DNA of 64,000 nt. Origin: a virus. The first letter of the stretch is position 1. Each line of letters opens with the position of its first letter. The position numbers and the translations under genes are program-made. Under the pieces are notes generated by a model. It was not told the DNA's origin and did not search any database. It saw only the letters and a program-made list of their open reading frames with translations. Of the stretch, positions 63,088 through 64,000 are shown piece by piece. The DNA lies in the IMG/VR virus record IMGVR_UViG_3300042474_001076, positions 1 through 64,000 of that record; one strand, given 5' to 3'.

Positions 63088-64000
63088 ATGCCAAAATCAT
63101 ATAGAATACGAACTACTCCTGGTAGTGAAAAAACTATCAACATTCAATTGGAACAGGACTTTGAGTTTTTAGAGATATTATCTTTAAAAATCAATCAAGG
63201 CGAAATCTATAATAGAATGTGCTCCGATTATGGGGTAGTTGTTGGTAGAGTTATTGTTAATAATGGATTTGGAGTTCCAAACGCTAGAGTATCTGTTTTT
63301 ATTCCTATTAGTGATTTAGATTTAGAAAATCCAATAATTTCTGAATTATATCCTTATAAAACAATTTCTGACATAAATGAAGATGGATATAGATATAACT
63401 TATTACCAAAAGAACCATCATATAATGGACACTCATCAACGGGAAATTTCCCAACAAAAAATGAAATTCTTACAGATCAATCATATGTTGAGGTATACGA
63501 TAAATACTATAAATTTTCAGTAAGAACAAATGAAAGTGGTGATTACATGATATTTGGAGTACCAACAGGTACTCAAACAATATTAATGGACGTTGATTTA
63601 TCTGATATTGGATGTTTTTCGTTATCACCACAAGATTTAATAGACATTGGTGTTGCGGTAGAGTCACAAGTTAATGGTTCTAGATTTAAAACATCAACAA
63701 ATTTAAATGAATTACCGCAAATTGTTAGTTTAAATAAAATTATTGAGGTATCACCATTATGGGGTGAACCTGAAATTTGTTTATTAGGAATAACTAGATC
63801 TGACTTTGATTTGACGGCAAATCTAAATATTAATATACAACCAACAGCAGTATTTATGGGGTCATTAATTTCGACTACAAACGATGATGCGGTTAGAGTT
63901 AGTTGTACACCAAGAAATAATACAGGAAATTTATGTGAATTAGTTTCAGGTCCTGGAGAAATAGTAACAATTAGGCAAACTATTGGAGTTGACCAACTTG
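63088..64000 (+). CDS. Large baseplate/tail protein, N-terminal part (3' end outside window)
   Basis: 304 residues visible; the frame stays open to the end of the window. SYRIRTTPGSEKTINIQLEQDFEFLEILSLKINQ is followed by GVVVGRVIVNNGFGVPNARVSVFIPI and VRTNESGDYMIFGVPTGTQTI, the pattern of carboxypeptidase-regulatory/CNA-B-like beta sandwiches (a strand, 'G.P.A.V.V', then 'G.Y...G...G'). It directly follows gp6 and by position may serve as the gp7 or gp10 wedge part. The start is the first ATG after a late-type motif. The function is inferred from location only. Confidence 0.6.
   Translation, partial: MPKSYRIRTTPGSEKTINIQLEQDFEFLEILSLKINQGEIYNRMCSDYGVVVGRVIVNNGFGVPNARVSVFIPISDLDLENPIISELYPYKTISDINEDGYRYNLLPKEPSYNGHSSTGNFPTKNEILTDQSYVEVYDKYYKFSVRTNESGDYMIFGVPTGTQTILMDVDLSDIGCFSLSPQDLIDIGVAVESQVNGSRFKTSTNLNELPQIVSLNKIIEVSPLWGEPEICLLGITRSDFDLTANLNINIQPTAVFMGSLISTTNDDAVRVSCTPRNNTGNLCELVSGPGEIVTIRQTIGVDQL

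Noticed and set aside
1-64000. tRNA genes, reverse transcriptase/DGR template repeats, integrase or attachment sites
   Set aside because: No cloverleaf, RT motif or integrase motif was seen on reading; absence is not proven without tRNA and profile scans.

Overview
The window is a continuous stretch of a large, AT-rich, T4-like contractile-tailed phage (a myovirus of the marine/Bacteroidota type), not a bacterial chromosome. The evidence is a full set of T4-type virion genes (tail sheath, tail tube, gp25, gp6, gp53/LysM, gp15-like and tape-measure proteins) interleaved with T4-type replication genes (family B polymerase, gp32-like SSB, UvsX, RNase H/FEN exonuclease, gp41 helicase, class I ribonucleotide reductase). 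A Bacteroidota host is inferred from the TTTG-N20-TAnnTTTG promoter before the polymerase gene and from start codons preceded by A-rich leaders instead of Shine-Dalgarno sites. No tRNA, rRNA, CRISPR array, integrase or transposase was seen.

Layout. (1) 1-20.3 kb is an accessory/adhesion region: the end of a GT9-like glycosyltransferase, two fibre-like proteins sharing an N-terminal module, four very Thr/Pro-rich Cys-module proteins, two trypsin-like serine proteases (one with Thr/Pro linkers, one carrying a C-terminal PEBP/YbhB domain), and a block of glycosyltransferase/methyltransferase genes placed between them. (2) 20.4-23.2 kb is DNA polymerase. (3) 23.2-29.0 kb is a minus-strand island: two connector/virion genes, a metallopeptidase-Mn superoxide dismutase fusion, three small Cys-rich proteins (two of them paralogues with a conserved leader) and an SNF2-family helicase. 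(4) 29.0-51.1 kb holds neck, sheath, tube, frameshifted tail chaperone, tape measure and huge baseplate genes, interrupted by a 54-residue minus-strand ribbon-helix-helix gene with tandem operator-like repeats. (5) 51.1-60.6 kb is replication and nucleotide metabolism. (6) 60.7-64.0 kb is baseplate wedge genes, running off the end.

How the genes work together. A TATTTAT(A) motif lies a short distance upstream of many structural genes on both strands and is the best candidate for the phage late promoter, while the polymerase has a host-type promoter. The glycosyltransferases beside Thr/Pro-rich virion proteins suggest glycosylation of those linkers. The most notable items are an apparent programmed +1 frameshift in the gene just before the tape measure, the HExxH-SOD fusion, leader peptides with putative prohead-protease sites, and the RHH gene with its 11-bp tandem repeat.
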